NCBI GenBank assembly: GCA_030609785.1
Contig: JAUWTC010000017.1
Location: forward strand, 1-13,774
From: Holophagae bacterium
GTDB lineage: Bacteria; Acidobacteriota; Thermoanaerobaculia; Thermoanaerobaculales; Sulfomarinibacteraceae
Reading direction: 5' to 3'
Length of the DNA: 13,774 nt
Every line of letters starts with the position of its first letter. Within the stretch, counting starts at the first letter, position 1. The notes below the pieces were generated by a model, which made no database searches, was not told where the DNA came from, and saw only the letters and a program-made list of their open reading frames with translations. A program made the position numbers and the translations under genes. Below are positions 1-7,643 of the stretch, one piece after another.

Positions 1-851
1 CGTTCGCGGGCGACGTGGGTGTAGATCTCTGTTGTGGTCAGAGAGGCGTGGCCCAGCATCATCTGAACGGCCCTGAGGTCGGCGCCGTGTTCGACCAGGT
101 GGGTGGCGAAGGAGTGACGGATGACGTGGGGGCTGGTGTGGGCCGATATTCCGGCCGACGCTGCATGGCCTCGAAGGATCTTCCAGAACCCCTGGCGCGT
201 CAGCGCTCCCCCTCGGTGGTTGAGGTAGACCTCCGGTCGCCGTTCCCGGACCAGTTCGGGTCGCCCCTCGCCGAGGTAGCGGTCATTCCAGTCGGCTGCT
301 GTGTCGCCCAGAGGAACCAGGCGTTCCTTGCCGCCCTTGCCCATGACCCTGAGGAAAGGCGGGTCCAGGTGAAGCCGGTCGCGGGCCAAGCCGACCAGTT
401 CGGAAACCCTCAATCCTGTGGCGTAGAGGGTCTCCATCATCGCCCGATCCCGAAGGCCCAGCGGCGTGTTGACGTCGGGTGTTTCCAGAAGGGCCTCGAC
501 TTCCTCGGGTATCAGCACGTGGGGAACGGTACGCCAGAGTTGCGGCCCCTGGAAGTCGGCGGTGGGGTCGACCGTGACTCTATCCTCCTGAATCAGGAAT
601 CGATAGAAGCCCCGAAGGGCCGAGAGGTGCCGGGCGGCTGAGCGGGCGGAGAGTCCGGCGTCTCTCCGGGCGCCGAGGTAGTCGCGCACGACATGTTTAT
701 GGACTTTTTCGAGCGGGGTCTTACGGTCCTCCAGCCAAGCCAGAAAGGACTCGAGGTCGCGGCCGTAGGCCTCGACGGTCCTCGGGCTCATGTTCCGTTC
801 CACCGTCAGATGGGCCAGATAGTCCAGGAAAAGGTCACGATCGCGGCTCAT
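1..851 (-). CDS. xerD: XerD-like tyrosine recombinase (C-terminus cut by window edge)
   Basis: Site-specific tyrosine recombinase of the XerC/XerD family, which resolves chromosome dimers at dif together with a partner recombinase. I translated the reverse strand from the ATG at 849-851; 283 codons are visible. The N-terminal SAM-like core-binding domain spans about residues 5-95 (VERNMSPRTVEAY). The catalytic domain follows with all active-site residues: R148 (ATGLRVSEL), K172 (GKGGKERLVPL), H242 and R245 (HVIRHSFATH), H268 (LGHAS) and the nucleophile Y277 (EIYTHV). R148 and K172 have the same numbers as I recall for E. coli XerD, which argues for XerD over XerC, but the two are hard to separate by eye. 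Only the last dozen or so residues should be missing. It is divergent from the MoxR gene. No Shine-Dalgarno precedes the ATG, and a promoter-like pair sits so close that a leaderless message is likely. A phage or integron integrase is less likely, given the canonical Xer motifs. Confidence 0.9.
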   Translation of the reverse strand, partial: MSRDRDLFLDYLAHLTVERNMSPRTVEAYGRDLESFLAWLEDRKTPLEKVHKHVVRDYLGARRDAGLSARSAARHLSALRGFYRFLIQEDRVTVDPTADFQGPQLWRTVPHVLIPEEVEALLETPDVNTPLGLRDRAMMETLYATGLRVSELVGLARDRLHLDPPFLRVMGKGGKERLVPLGDTAADWNDRYLGEGRPELVRERRPEVYLNHRGGALTRQGFWKILRGHAASAGISAHTSPHVIRHSFATHLVEHGADLRAVQMMLGHASLTTTEIYTHVARE

Positions 852-857
852 GGGAGG

Positions 858-885
858 ATTATGGACTAAACGGGAAGCAGGACAA
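858..885 (-). promoter_or_regulatory. Candidate xerD promoter, leaderless arrangement
   Basis: On the minus strand TTGTCC (880-885) and CATAAT (858-863) are separated by 16 nt. Each box matches 4 or 5 of the 6 sigma-70 consensus bases. The -10 box ends 6 nt before the xerD ATG, so transcription would start at or next to the A of the start codon. This fits the absence of a Shine-Dalgarno. It was read by eye only. Confidence 0.4.
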
Positions 886-891
886 AAGCAG

Positions 892-930
892 TTGAACCGC
901 AAAGACGCGAAGACCGCGAAGGGAAGAAGG
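892..930 (+). repeat. Family I short repeat (copy a), roughly 9-bp period
   Basis: The segment reads TTGAACCGCAAAGACGCG followed by AAGACCGCGAAGG and an AG-rich tail. It is a shorter, diverged copy of the repeat found after the MoxR gene (1994-2068) and, inverted, before nfeD (5379-5450). It lies between the divergent xerD and MoxR genes. Apart from this repeat and the two candidate promoters, the 177-nt gap 852-1028 holds nothing I recognise. Confidence 0.6.
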
Positions 931-978
931 GTGGAAGGGGGAGAAGCCAGCCCGGCAAACGATGCCGGCGGTTGCCCG

Positions 979-984
979 TATACT
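979..984 (+). promoter_or_regulatory. Possible -10 box for the MoxR gene
   Basis: TATACT lies 45 nt before the MoxR ATG and matches 5 of 6 sigma-70 -10 bases. No convincing -35 box stands 16-18 nt upstream, so this is weak evidence for the promoter of the MoxR-DUF58-transglutaminase group. Confidence 0.3.
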
Positions 985-1028
985 GAGTTGAAAAGAGATG
1001 AGAGCCTCAGGCTCCCCAAAGGTTGCCC

Positions 1029-1988
1029 ATGAACACTGTTCCCCCATCAGCACTGGTCCGACTGGAACGACTCCACGCCTCGATCGTCAAGGTGATCAAA
1101 GGCAAGGACACCCTGGTGGATACGGTGATCGCCGCCCTCCTCGCTCGTGGGCACGTCTTGCTCGAGGATGTCCCAGGGGTTGGAAAGACAACGCTGGCCA
1201 AGGCGCTGGCCAGGTCGCTTGACCTGGACTTTCACCGCATCCAGTTTACTTCCGACACTTTACCATCCGATCTGATCGGCATCTCGGTCTATCGGGCAGA
1301 TCGTGAGGCCTTTGAGTTCCAGCGGGGGCCACTGTTCGCCAATGTCGTTCTGGCCGACGAGATCAACCGGGCGACGCCGCGGACCCAAAGCGCGCTTCTC
1401 GAGGCGATGAGCGAACAGGCTGTGACGGTCGAAACCACCCGGCACGCGTTACCCAAGCCCTTTCTGGTGGTGGCGACGCAGAATCCGGCCGAGAGCACCG
1501 GGACCTACCCCCTGCCGGAGTCCCAGATGGACCGTTTCCTGATGCGCCTGTCGATGGGCTACCCCAAGCCCGAAGAGGAATTGGCTCTGTTGGAAAGCGG
1601 CGGTGTAGAGCCGGAACTGGAAGGGTTGGCGCCGGTGCTGGATGCCAAGGAAGTGATCGATCTCCAGGATCTGGTGACAGGAGTACACGTTGATCAAGGC
1701 GTTCGGGCCTATTTGCTGGAGGTGGTCTTGCGGACCCGCCGCCACGAGGCTCTGACGCTGGGCGTTTCGACCCGTGGCTCCCTGGCGTGGCAGCGTTCGG
1801 CTCAGGCCCTGGCCCTGGTTCGGGGCCGGTCCTATGTGACGCCGGACGACCTCCAGGACACCGCCGAAGGCGTACTGGCGCACCGCCTGCTCTTGGCCGA
1901 CAGCCTGGCTGAATTGGAGTGGGAGATTGCTGAACGGGAGCGCCAGGTCATCCGGTCGATCCTGGAGAGTGTGCCGGTTCCAAGGTAG
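1029..1988 (+). CDS. MoxR-family AAA+ ATPase
   Basis: MoxR-type AAA+ ATPase, 319 aa, a usual length for the family. These proteins act as cytoplasmic chaperone-like ATPases, usually with VWA or DUF58 partner proteins encoded alongside; the substrate here is unknown. Visible motifs: Walker A GVGKTT (residues 50-55), Walker B VVLADEINR (106-114), sensor 1 Asn152 (VVATQNP), the family motif GTYPLPESQMDRF with the probable arginine finger R169, then the C-terminal lid domain. I chose ATG 1029 because AAAGG (1018-1022) lies 6 nt upstream. An in-frame TTG at 1023 would overlap that site. The gene is divergent from xerD and is followed, after a 207-nt repeat-bearing gap, by DUF58 and transglutaminase genes. 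That neighbourhood is the classic one for the MoxR family and supports the call. Confidence 0.95.
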   Translation: MNTVPPSALVRLERLHASIVKVIKGKDTLVDTVIAALLARGHVLLEDVPGVGKTTLAKALARSLDLDFHRIQFTSDTLPSDLIGISVYRADREAFEFQRGPLFANVVLADEINRATPRTQSALLEAMSEQAVTVETTRHALPKPFLVVATQNPAESTGTYPLPESQMDRFLMRLSMGYPKPEEELALLESGGVEPELEGLAPVLDAKEVIDLQDLVTGVHVDQGVRAYLLEVVLRTRRHEALTLGVSTRGSLAWQRSAQALALVRGRSYVTPDDLQDTAEGVLAHRLLLADSLAELEWEIAERERQVIRSILESVPVPR

Positions 1989-1993
1989 GGAAA

Positions 1994-2068
1994 TGAACCG
2001 CCAAGACGCCAAGGGCGCAAAGGTGACGCGAAGAAAAATGAACCACGAAGACACAAAGAACACGAAGG
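1994..2068 (+). repeat. Family I short repeat (copy b), two-part
   Basis: It begins 6 nt after the MoxR stop codon. The first half is AACCGCCAAGACGCCAAGG plus GCGCAAAGG. After ACGCGAAGAAAAATG the second half is ACCACGAAGACACAAAGAA plus CACGAAGG. Each half has a period of about 9 bp. An inverted, nearly identical copy lies at 5379-5450; I count only about eight differences over some 72 positions. Read as protein it gives the low-complexity NRQDAKGAK / NHEDTKNTK type of string, which should not be called as a gene. Confidence 0.8.
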
Positions 2069-2108
2069 GGAGTCAAAAGGGAAGAAAGTCGAAATTCAGC
2101 GCGGGAGC

Positions 2109-2126
2109 GCGGGGCTCCTGCCCCGC
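2109..2126. repeat. GC hairpin with TCCT loop
   Basis: GCGGGGC, loop TCCT, GCCCCGC: a perfect 7-bp stem in the gap between the MoxR and DUF58 genes. No T-tract follows, so it is not a standard Rho-independent terminator. A similar hairpin with the same loop occurs at 10565-10580. It could act in mRNA processing or stability, or be part of a repeat. Confidence 0.5.
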
Positions 2127-2195
2127 ATCGTGCCCTCTGACGGGCCGAGAGCGCAAGGTGGAGTCAAGTATCGAGTTTCTTCCGAGGCACCTAAC

Positions 2196-3149
2196 ATGTC
2201 GGCAGTGACCCGCCGCTGGCAACGCATGTTCCCCGGGTTCCAGCTCCGTTTTACGCGGTGGGGTGGCGTGTTCCTGGGTCTCACCCTGGTTTTGGCCTTT
2301 GCCGCGGTCAATTCGGGCAATAACGGGCTGATTGCAGTGTTGGGGGCGGCACTGGGGTCCTACGTCGTCAGTGGCGCATGGTCGCGGGAGGTCCTGGGCC
2401 AGGTGTCGGCCAAAGTAGGCCCTCCGGTCGAGACCTTTGCCGGGCGGCCGGCTCTTTTTGAGATCGAGTTGGTCAACACCAGTCGTATTTTCCCGGCCTA
2501 CGGTCTGGTCATCAAAAGTGCCGATGGGACGATCGTGCTGGCGGAGGGATATATCGGCCCGGGTGAGAGCGTTAAGCGTACGGTCAGTTGGTGCTTCGAA
2601 AAAAGAGGACGGCGGCAATTCGGATCCTGGCGCCTCGAGGTCGTTCTGCCTCTGGGTTTCTTTATTAAATCCAAGGAAATTCTGGAAGACCGTTTGATCC
2701 TGGTCTACCCAGCGCCGGTCCCCGGCCCGGTCGGCGAACGGGAGGGTGATGAGGCCGACCGGGGGGTGGAGCGTTTCGTTGGCCGCGGGCGGGAGGGAGA
2801 CGTCTTCCAACTCCGTGATTTCCGGGACGGTGACGACACCCGGCAGGTTCACTGGAAACAGACGGCTCGCCAACAGCGCATGATTTCGGTCGATCGGCGG
2901 CGAACGGTCGACAAGCCGTTGATAATTCGGCTGGATCCGTCCTTGAGCGATCTGAATGACCCGGCAGCCCTCAGCCTTTTTGAAAAGAAGATCAGTGCCG
3001 CGACCGCCGCCATCCTCAGGCGGCTTGAACATGGGGAACCGGTCATCCTCTCCATCGGCGATACGATCTTTCCGGTCGAACAAAGGCGAACCGGTGCACG
3101 GCGTTTATTGGAACCGTTGGCATTGGTTCGGCCCGTGGGGGAGGGATGA
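2196..3149 (+). CDS. DUF58 domain protein with two membrane segments
   Basis: DUF58 protein, 317 aa. Members are membrane-anchored, have a VWA-like C-terminal half, and are encoded beside MoxR ATPases and transglutaminases; the biochemical role is not established. Two hydrophobic segments lie at about residues 23-38 and 44-62. A beta-rich region follows, then the hallmark DUF58 motif at residues 199-234, whose core reads LRDFRDGDDTRQVHWK with QTAR after it. I chose ATG 2196 because GAGG (2184-2187) is 8 nt upstream and the protein then begins just before the membrane segments. An earlier in-frame GTG at 2130 would add 22 residues that look like translated intergenic DNA. A 211-bp repeat starts 12 nt after the stop. 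It probably works with the MoxR ATPase and the transglutaminase, but that is inferred from context. Confidence 0.92.
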   Translation: MSAVTRRWQRMFPGFQLRFTRWGGVFLGLTLVLAFAAVNSGNNGLIAVLGAALGSYVVSGAWSREVLGQVSAKVGPPVETFAGRPALFEIELVNTSRIFPAYGLVIKSADGTIVLAEGYIGPGESVKRTVSWCFEKRGRRQFGSWRLEVVLPLGFFIKSKEILEDRLILVYPAPVPGPVGEREGDEADRGVERFVGRGREGDVFQLRDFRDGDDTRQVHWKQTARQQRMISVDRRRTVDKPLIIRLDPSLSDLNDPAALSLFEKKISAATAAILRRLEHGEPVILSIGDTIFPVEQRRTGARRLLEPLALVRPVGEG

Positions 3150-3160
3150 TCAATAACAAA

Positions 3161-3371
3161 GAACGTCCAACGTCCAACGTCCAACGTTCAACGTCGAAGG
3201 TCGCGTTTGGGGCCGCAAGTTGTTTGGCCTTCGACGCTCGGTGCCGACGGTATCGTGGTTCTTGCCAATGGCGCTGTTGTTCCCTGAGTTTCGGCCGAGT
3301 TCGTTCCACAGTAATTAGCCCTCGGGCGCGCACTTCAGTGTTGGATGTTGAACGTTGAGCGTTGAACGTTC
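3161..3371 (-). repeat. 211-bp dispersed element, copy A (inverted relative to copy B)
   Basis: The left end is GAACGTCCAACGTCCAACG and continues as AACGTCC/AACGTTC 7-bp units. The right end is the inverted counterpart and finishes with AACGTTC at 3371. The reverse complement aligns without any gap to copy B (10596-10806, also exactly 211 bp). By hand I count about 145 of 211 identical bases. The best-conserved parts are the terminal arms, CGCGCCCGAGGGC near one end, ATACCGTCGGCA in the middle and AAACGCGA near the other end. The element fills nearly all of the gap between DUF58 and the transglutaminase, ending 21 nt before the latter's ATG. I see no target-site duplication and no coding potential. 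Confidence 0.8.
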
Positions 3372-3392
3372 ACCTCGCCGGTCGGCTTTCCG

Positions 3393-5351
3393 ATGAACCA
3401 CACTCGCTCGGTTCATTTGCTGATCGGGGGCCTTCTTCTGTGGTCGTTGGCGCCATTCCCCTTCCTCTACATCGTCTTGCCGCCCTTCTGGTTGTTGGCG
3501 GGCGCCGTCAGTCTCTGGCGGGTCTTGAGACCCGAATCCGTCTGGCAGCCCTCGCGGTGGAGCCTGAACGTTATAGCGATCGTCATCCTTCTGGCGGTCA
3601 TCGCCGCTGGAGGCCTCCGGGTTGGGCCTTTGAGACCGTTGGGTCATTTGCTCCTGCTCTTGACGGCGGTTCAGGTGGCGACTGTCAACGATCTCAAGGG
3701 CCTGCGTCGGGCGCTGCCGGCCGTTTTTCTGGTCGGCCTCGTCGGGGTGGTGTCAGCCGTTCACGTGTCCATCGTGCCCTTTCTTGTCGGTTCGTTGGTC
3801 CTGTGGTGGTACGCCGGGATGCAGGTGTTCCTGCTCGAGCTGTCCGTGAAAAGCGGAGATGACCTCGGACGCCCTCGTTGGCGCCATGCGGCGGCCGCCG
3901 CTGTGGTCGGCGCGATTCTGACAGTGCCCTTCTTCATGCTGCTGCCTCGATTGCACTCGCCGTTGGTCGGGTCGCCCTTCGTTCGGGAGTCGGGCTTTTC
4001 GGAGGTGGTGGAGCTTGGGCGAAAGGGGGAAATATCGGAGTCGGAGGTCGCGGCCGCCACGCTGGTATCCGTTGACGGGAAGCCGGTCCCGGCAGCGTGG
4101 CTGAGGTTGAGGGCGAGCGCCTACGATCGGGTGCACGGGGCCACGTGGGCGCCGCGCAAGACTGGACTGTCATCGGCAACCCTCCGGGATGGATTGGTCT
4201 GGCTGGATGAGGATCGGCGGTCGATCGAGGGGTTGAGGGCTCTCGACATCAGTTTGGAAGACCGGGAGAGGTTTCTCTTTCTGCCACCAGGTGTGATCGC
4301 CCTCGAAATCGACGAAACGGTCATGATCGACCCGCCGGGAGGCGTGGTCCTCAGGGCCCGCCGCGGCTCGGCGCCCAGCTACCGGGTTTGGATCGCTCCG
4401 GAGGGGGTGCTCCGGATGGACCAGCCGGAGCCACGGGATCTCAGACTGCGAAATCCCGAACTTCAGACTGCCCGCCTGGCTTCGAGGGTCGCGGGGGATG
4501 CCGACGGGGCCGAGGCAACGGCGGCGGCAATCGAGTCCCATCTTTCCAGCGAGTACACCTATTCTCTGGCCGGGGGCGCCGGCGGAAGCCGGGATCCGGT
4601 GTCGTGGTTCTTGTTTGAGAGCCGTCAGCGCCACTGTGAGTTTTTCGCGTCGGCGATGGTCGTGATGTTGCGGCATGAAGGTATCCCGGCGCGCCTTGTC
4701 GCCGGCTATCACGGCGGTAATGCGGGTGCCGGCGGTGAGCGGGTTGTGGTTCGCCGGTCCAACGCCCACTCTTGGGTCGAGGTGTGGCTGGGGTCCGATC
4801 GGGGCTGGGTCGTTTTTGACCCGACTCCTGCGGAGGGCGTCGACGGACTCGAACGATTGGGTCTGCTGGATCGAGGTCGTCTGATGTGGCAGACCGTGGA
4901 GGACTTCTTTGACCGGCGGATTTTGACCTTCGGTCTGGGGGAACAAATCGGCGTTCTGATGGCTGTGGGCGAGGCGGTGGTTCGGGCCGGGAACTGGGTT
5001 GTTCAGGCCTTCCGGTGGTGGTGGATCGTCGTCATGGGAGGTCTCGTCTCGGTTCTTCTGGTCACGCCTTTCGTTCAGAAACGGCCTTCCGTCATCAGAC
5101 GACCTCCAGCAGCCAGAGCCGTGGCCCGGATGGCTGGGAAACTGGAGCGTCTGGGCGTCGAGGTGCCCGAGTGGGCAACCGTCGGCTGGATCGGACGGAC
5201 TTCGGCTCTTCGGTGGCCGCCGGCTGCCCGGGATGTCGAACGGCTGGTAGCTCTGGCCGAGGATGAGCTGTACGGCGCCGATCGTCCGGGGGGCACTCAC
5301 TTCAGGGATGTGCGGTTGACATGGAGGAAGGTCCGGAAGGGGTTGGGGTGA
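3393..5351 (+). CDS. Membrane transglutaminase (DUF3488 / TgpA type)
   Basis: Integral-membrane transglutaminase-like protein of 652 aa, resembling the DUF3488-transglutaminase family that includes Pseudomonas TgpA. The N-terminus (about residues 7-150) carries several hydrophobic helices with one more near 166-184. A soluble, probably periplasmic, region follows and contains the catalytic triad: Cys415 (RHCEFFASA), His459 (NAHSWVEVW) and Asp476 (FDPTPA). A further membrane helix lies near 520-545, then a cytoplasmic tail resembling DUF4129 (R/L-rich, residues about 560-652). The substrate is unknown; a peptide crosslinking or protease-like reaction in the envelope is expected from the fold. 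It is last in the MoxR-DUF58-transglutaminase set. No good ribosome binding site precedes ATG 3393, because the 211-bp repeat ends only 21 nt before it. No other start fits, since an in-frame stop lies at 3363-3365. Confidence 0.92.
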   Translation: MNHTRSVHLLIGGLLLWSLAPFPFLYIVLPPFWLLAGAVSLWRVLRPESVWQPSRWSLNVIAIVILLAVIAAGGLRVGPLRPLGHLLLLLTAVQVATVNDLKGLRRALPAVFLVGLVGVVSAVHVSIVPFLVGSLVLWWYAGMQVFLLELSVKSGDDLGRPRWRHAAAAAVVGAILTVPFFMLLPRLHSPLVGSPFVRESGFSEVVELGRKGEISESEVAAATLVSVDGKPVPAAWLRLRASAYDRVHGATWAPRKTGLSSATLRDGLVWLDEDRRSIEGLRALDISLEDRERFLFLPPGVIALEIDETVMIDPPGGVVLRARRGSAPSYRVWIAPEGVLRMDQPEPRDLRLRNPELQTARLASRVAGDADGAEATAAAIESHLSSEYTYSLAGGAGGSRDPVSWFLFESRQRHCEFFASAMVVMLRHEGIPARLVAGYHGGNAGAGGERVVVRRSNAHSWVEVWLGSDRGWVVFDPTPAEGVDGLERLGLLDRGRLMWQTVEDFFDRRILTFGLGEQIGVLMAVGEAVVRAGNWVVQAFRWWWIVVMGGLVSVLLVTPFVQKRPSVIRRPPAARAVARMAGKLERLGVEVPEWATVGWIGRTSALRWPPAARDVERLVALAEDELYGADRPGGTHFRDVRLTWRKVRKGLG

Positions 5352-5385
5352 GGGAGGGCAATCGGCAGCCCTGCCTGTTCGTGTT
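5351..5385 (+). terminator. Terminator-like hairpin after the transglutaminase gene
   Basis: AGGGAGGGC (5351-5359) and GCCCTGCCT (5368-5376) pair over 9 positions with one G-G mismatch and an 8-nt loop. The stem begins on the last base of the stop codon. The downstream stretch (GTTCGTGTTCTTTG) is only moderately T-rich, so termination may be weak. Position and orientation fit the end of the MoxR-DUF58-transglutaminase transcript. Confidence 0.4.
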
Positions 5386-5450
5386 CTTTGTGCCTTCGTG
5401 GTTCAACATTTCTTCGCGTTTTCTTTGCGCTCTTGGCGTCTTGGCGGTTC
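5379..5450 (-). repeat. Family I short repeat (copy c), inverted
   Basis: On the minus strand it reads GAACCGCCAAGACGCCAAG, then GCGCAAAG, ACGCGAAGAAA and ACCACGAAGGCACAAAGAA plus CACGAA. This is nearly the same as copy b at 1994-2068, in the opposite orientation. The two copies therefore flank the DUF58-transglutaminase pair as a 3.4-kb-apart inverted repeat. The nfeD reading frame stays open through this repeat, so an automatic call starting at 5388 would translate repeat DNA. Confidence 0.8.
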
Positions 5451-5480
5451 AATAGTCTTCTGTCCCGCCCCGTTCCGATG

Positions 5481-5486
5481 TATCAT
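5481..5486 (+). promoter_or_regulatory. Possible -10 box for nfeD
   Basis: TATCAT (5 of 6 matches to TATAAT) ends 6 nt before ATG 5493, the same spacing as the -10-like box before xerD. No good -35 box is visible. If real, the transcript would be leaderless and the start would be 5493, not 5478. Confidence 0.28.
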
Positions 5487-5492
5487 GGTTAC

Positions 5493-6800
5493 ATGCACTC
5501 TGTCTCATCTCGGGTCGTCGCGTTTGTGCTGTCAATTATTGGGGGCCTGGGTTCGCTGTTCGCGGCGGACGTTTTGCACTTTAGAGTCGAGGACACCATT
5601 CAGCCGGCGTCCCAGGGGTTCATAGCCCGGGTGATTGACGAGGCCGAGCGGGACGGGCGGGACCTGGTGGTGATGGAACTGGATACGCCGGGAGGTCTTC
5701 TCCCCACCACTCGCGAAATCACCTCGACGATAACGGGTTCCGTGGTGCCGGTGGCGGTCCTGGTGGCGCCTGGCGGCGCACAGGCGGCGTCGGCCGGGTT
5801 CTTCATCTTGATATCGGCTGATATCGCCGCGATGACGCCGGGCACCAACACCGGGGCGGCCCATCCGGTCGGCGGCAAGGGCGAGGACATCGGCGAACAT
5901 ATGAATGCCAAGGTCACCAACGATGCCTCTGCGATGATCCGTGCCCTGGCCGAGGGCCGGGGCCGCAATTTGGACAAGGCGGTCGAAGCCGTCGTCGAGA
6001 GTGCGTCCTTCACGGCGTCCGAGGCTCTGGAACTGGGGTTGATCGACCTTGTGGTCAACAATTTCGACGAACTCTTGGAAGAACTCAACGGCCGGGAGAT
6101 TACCCGCTTCGACGGATCGACGGTAACCTTGGACCTCGAAGACCCCAGGGTTTTCAGTGCCGAACCGTCGTCCGCCGAACGCTTCTTGTCGGTGTTGGCC
6201 AACCCCAATATCGCCTATCTGCTGATGGCCCTGGGGATGTTGGGCATCTACGTCGAAGTGACCCACCCCGGGGCGATCTTTCCCGGTGTCGTAGGTGTGA
6301 TCGCGATGCTGCTGGCCCTGTATTCGCTGTCGGTTCTGCCGGTCAATCTCGCCGGTGTGGCGCTGATCGTCGTCGGCCTTCTCTTGTTTGTGTTGGAGGT
6401 CAAGGTGGCTTCGTATGGCATGCTGACGGTCGGTGGGCTGGTTTCCTTCGTATTGGGTTCCTTGATGCTGTTTGACTCTCCGATCCCGGACATGCGGGTC
6501 AGCCTGGCTGTGGTCATCCCGACGGCCCTGCTGGTGGCACTGGTGACCGGGTTCCTGCTGTCCAGGGTTCTCAAGGCGCACTCCCGTCGTCCGACCACGG
6601 GCAAAGACGGTCTGGTCGGTGAAGTGGGCCAGGTCGTCCGGGACTTGGACCCCCGCGGCACGGTAGCCGTGCACGGCGAGTGGTGGGACGCACGCATCAT
6701 GGGGCCGCCTGTGGTAAGAGATGAAGAAGTGCGAGTGCTGGCGGTCGCCGGTCGCTATCTCGAGGTCGAGAGGGTGGGCGGAGAGCCGGTAGAGCAGTAG
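5493..6800 (+). CDS. nfeD: NfeD-type membrane serine protease (ClpP-like)
   Basis: Full-length NfeD protein, 435 aa from this start. It has a signal peptide or N-terminal anchor (about residues 8-25, ending SLFAAD), a ClpP/crotonase-like protease domain (about 27-200), about four to five membrane helices (240-365) and a C-terminal OB-fold NfeD domain (about 372-435). The catalytic Ser100 lies in QAASAGFFI and the catalytic Lys140 in MNAKVTND, matching the Ser-Lys dyad of the archaeal homologue PH1510. Proteases of this type cleave partner stomatins near their C-terminus. The slipin gene follows after 23 nt, the usual pairing. Starts at 5478 and 5493 are both possible, and neither has a Shine-Dalgarno. 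I prefer 5493 because TATCAT ends 6 nt before it. The frame stays open to 5388, but that part is repeat DNA. Confidence 0.93.
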   Translation: MHSVSSRVVAFVLSIIGGLGSLFAADVLHFRVEDTIQPASQGFIARVIDEAERDGRDLVVMELDTPGGLLPTTREITSTITGSVVPVAVLVAPGGAQAASAGFFILISADIAAMTPGTNTGAAHPVGGKGEDIGEHMNAKVTNDASAMIRALAEGRGRNLDKAVEAVVESASFTASEALELGLIDLVVNNFDELLEELNGREITRFDGSTVTLDLEDPRVFSAEPSSAERFLSVLANPNIAYLLMALGMLGIYVEVTHPGAIFPGVVGVIAMLLALYSLSVLPVNLAGVALIVVGLLLFVLEVKVASYGMLTVGGLVSFVLGSLMLFDSPIPDMRVSLAVVIPTALLVALVTGFLLSRVLKAHSRRPTTGKDGLVGEVGQVVRDLDPRGTVAVHGEWWDARIMGPPVVRDEEVRVLAVAGRYLEVERVGGEPVEQ

Positions 6801-6823
6801 ATTCGATTTGTGAAGGAGGGGAT

Positions 6824-7579
6824 ATGCAGTTTTTGGGTTCGGGCGTCATCTTTGCAATCTTTATCGGTGTCTTCCTGATTTTCAGGTGGATCCGGATTCT
6901 CAACGAATATGAGAGGGGGGTCATTTTTCGGCTGGGGCGGGTCCTGCCGGAGCCCAAGGGCCCCGGCCTTGTGCTGGTCTTGTGGCCGATCGACCGTCTG
7001 GTCAAGATCGGCTTGAGGACTGTCGTCCACGACATCCCGCCGCAGGACGTCATCACCCGCGACAACGTCTCGGTCAAAGTCAACGCGGTTGTCTATTTCC
7101 GTGTGCTGACGCCGGTCAAGGCGATTGTTGAAGTCGAAAACTACGTCTACGCGACCTCACAGTTGGCCCAGACGACCTTGCGTTCGGTGTTGGGTGAGGT
7201 TGAACTGGACGATCTCTTGACCAAGAGGGAAGAACTCAACGTGCGGTTGCAAGAGATCATCGACCAGCACTCGGATCCCTGGGGCGTCAAGGTCTCGATG
7301 GTTGAGGTCAAGCACGTCGACCTGCCGCCGGACATGCAGCGGGCGATGGCCAAACAGGCGGAGGCCGAGCGTGAGAAGCGCGCAAAGATCATCCACGCGG
7401 AGGGTGAGTTTATTGCTTCCAAGAAGCTTGCCGAAGCGGCCGATGTTATGTCAAACCCGGTGACGTTGCAGTTGCGTTATTTGCAGACGTTGACCGAGAT
7501 CTCTACGGAGAATGCATCTACCATCGTCTTTCCGGTGCCGATCAACATGTTCAAGAAGTTCTTCGACTCAGACTCGTAA
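6824..7579 (+). CDS. Slipin, SPFH/stomatin-like membrane protein
   Basis: SPFH-domain (prohibitin/stomatin family) protein of 251 aa in the slipin group, which forms large oligomers in membranes and organises membrane microdomains. One N-terminal membrane segment lies at about residues 5-21. The family motif [12 protein letters not shown] follows at about 29-40, then the SPFH domain to about 180 and a coiled coil (about 175-215: [27 protein letters not shown]). The C-terminus has a hydrophobic run, [12 protein letters not shown] (232-243), corresponding to the region cleaved by NfeD proteases in the archaeal PH1510/PH1511 pair. The start is supported by AAGGAGG (6813-6819), 4 nt upstream. It is co-directional with nfeD, 23 nt downstream, and certainly in the same transcript. 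Confidence 0.95.
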   Translation: MQFLGSGVIFAIFIGVFLIFRWIRILNEYERGVIFRLGRVLPEPKGPGLVLVLWPIDRLVKIGLRTVVHDIPPQDVITRDNVSVKVNAVVYFRVLTPVKAIVEVENYVYATSQLAQTTLRSVLGEVELDDLLTKREELNVRLQEIIDQHSDPWGVKVSMVEVKHVDLPPDMQRAMAKQAEAEREKRAKIIHAEGEFIASKKLAEAADVMSNPVTLQLRYLQTLTEISTENASTIVFPVPINMFKKFFDSDS

Positions 7580-7631
7580 CGCCGGTAGGCGTATTAGGCG
7601 CATCTCATCCGGCAGAACTGCCTTTCTTGGG

Positions 7632-7640
7632 TGGTACACT
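7632..7640 (+). promoter_or_regulatory. Possible extended -10 promoter for the SPOR gene
   Basis: TGGTACACT matches the TGn extended -10 form, with TACACT matching 4 of 6 consensus bases. No -35 box is needed for this class and none is clear. A start 6-7 nt downstream would put the hairpin at 7644-7667 at the very 5' end of the transcript. Confidence 0.35.
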
Positions 7641-7643
7641 CTC

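Noticed and set aside
15..641. Plus-strand open frame of 208 codons over the recombinase
   Set aside because: It is the complement of the reverse-strand XerD coding sequence, which has all catalytic residues. The plus-strand translation resembles no family.
1..851. XerD-like gene as an integrase marking a mobile island
   Set aside because: The motifs and catalytic residues are those of a housekeeping Xer recombinase. No att repeats, tRNA gene or phage genes are present, and neighbours are core genes.
2073..3083. Reverse-strand open frame of 336 codons opposite DUF58
   Set aside because: Shadow of the DUF58 gene, which has the family motif and a ribosome binding site. Long antisense frames are expected at this GC content. 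The same holds for those opposite the transglutaminase (4170-5300), nfeD (5532-6674) and lipA (8248-9414).
3146..3358. Small open frame inside the 211-bp repeat (also 10467-10661 and 10655-10843 in copy B)
   Set aside because: The translation is only the 7-bp repeat read through (ERPTSNVQRSTS type). The two copies do not preserve a common protein.
3161..3371. CRISPR array
   Set aside because: The units are 7 bp in direct contact, without spacers, and are inverted at the two ends. The family I repeats have a period near 9 bp. None has CRISPR repeat/spacer geometry and no cas gene is present.
1994..5450. Composite transposon bounded by inverted family I repeats
   Set aside because: No transposase is encoded between or beside the repeats. 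The enclosed genes are the normal partners of the adjacent MoxR gene, and no target-site duplication is visible.
7580..7617. REP-like sequence after the slipin gene (GCCGGTAGGCG then GCATCTCATCCGGC)
   Set aside because: It superficially recalls enterobacterial REP elements, but there is no clear stem and no second copy in the window.
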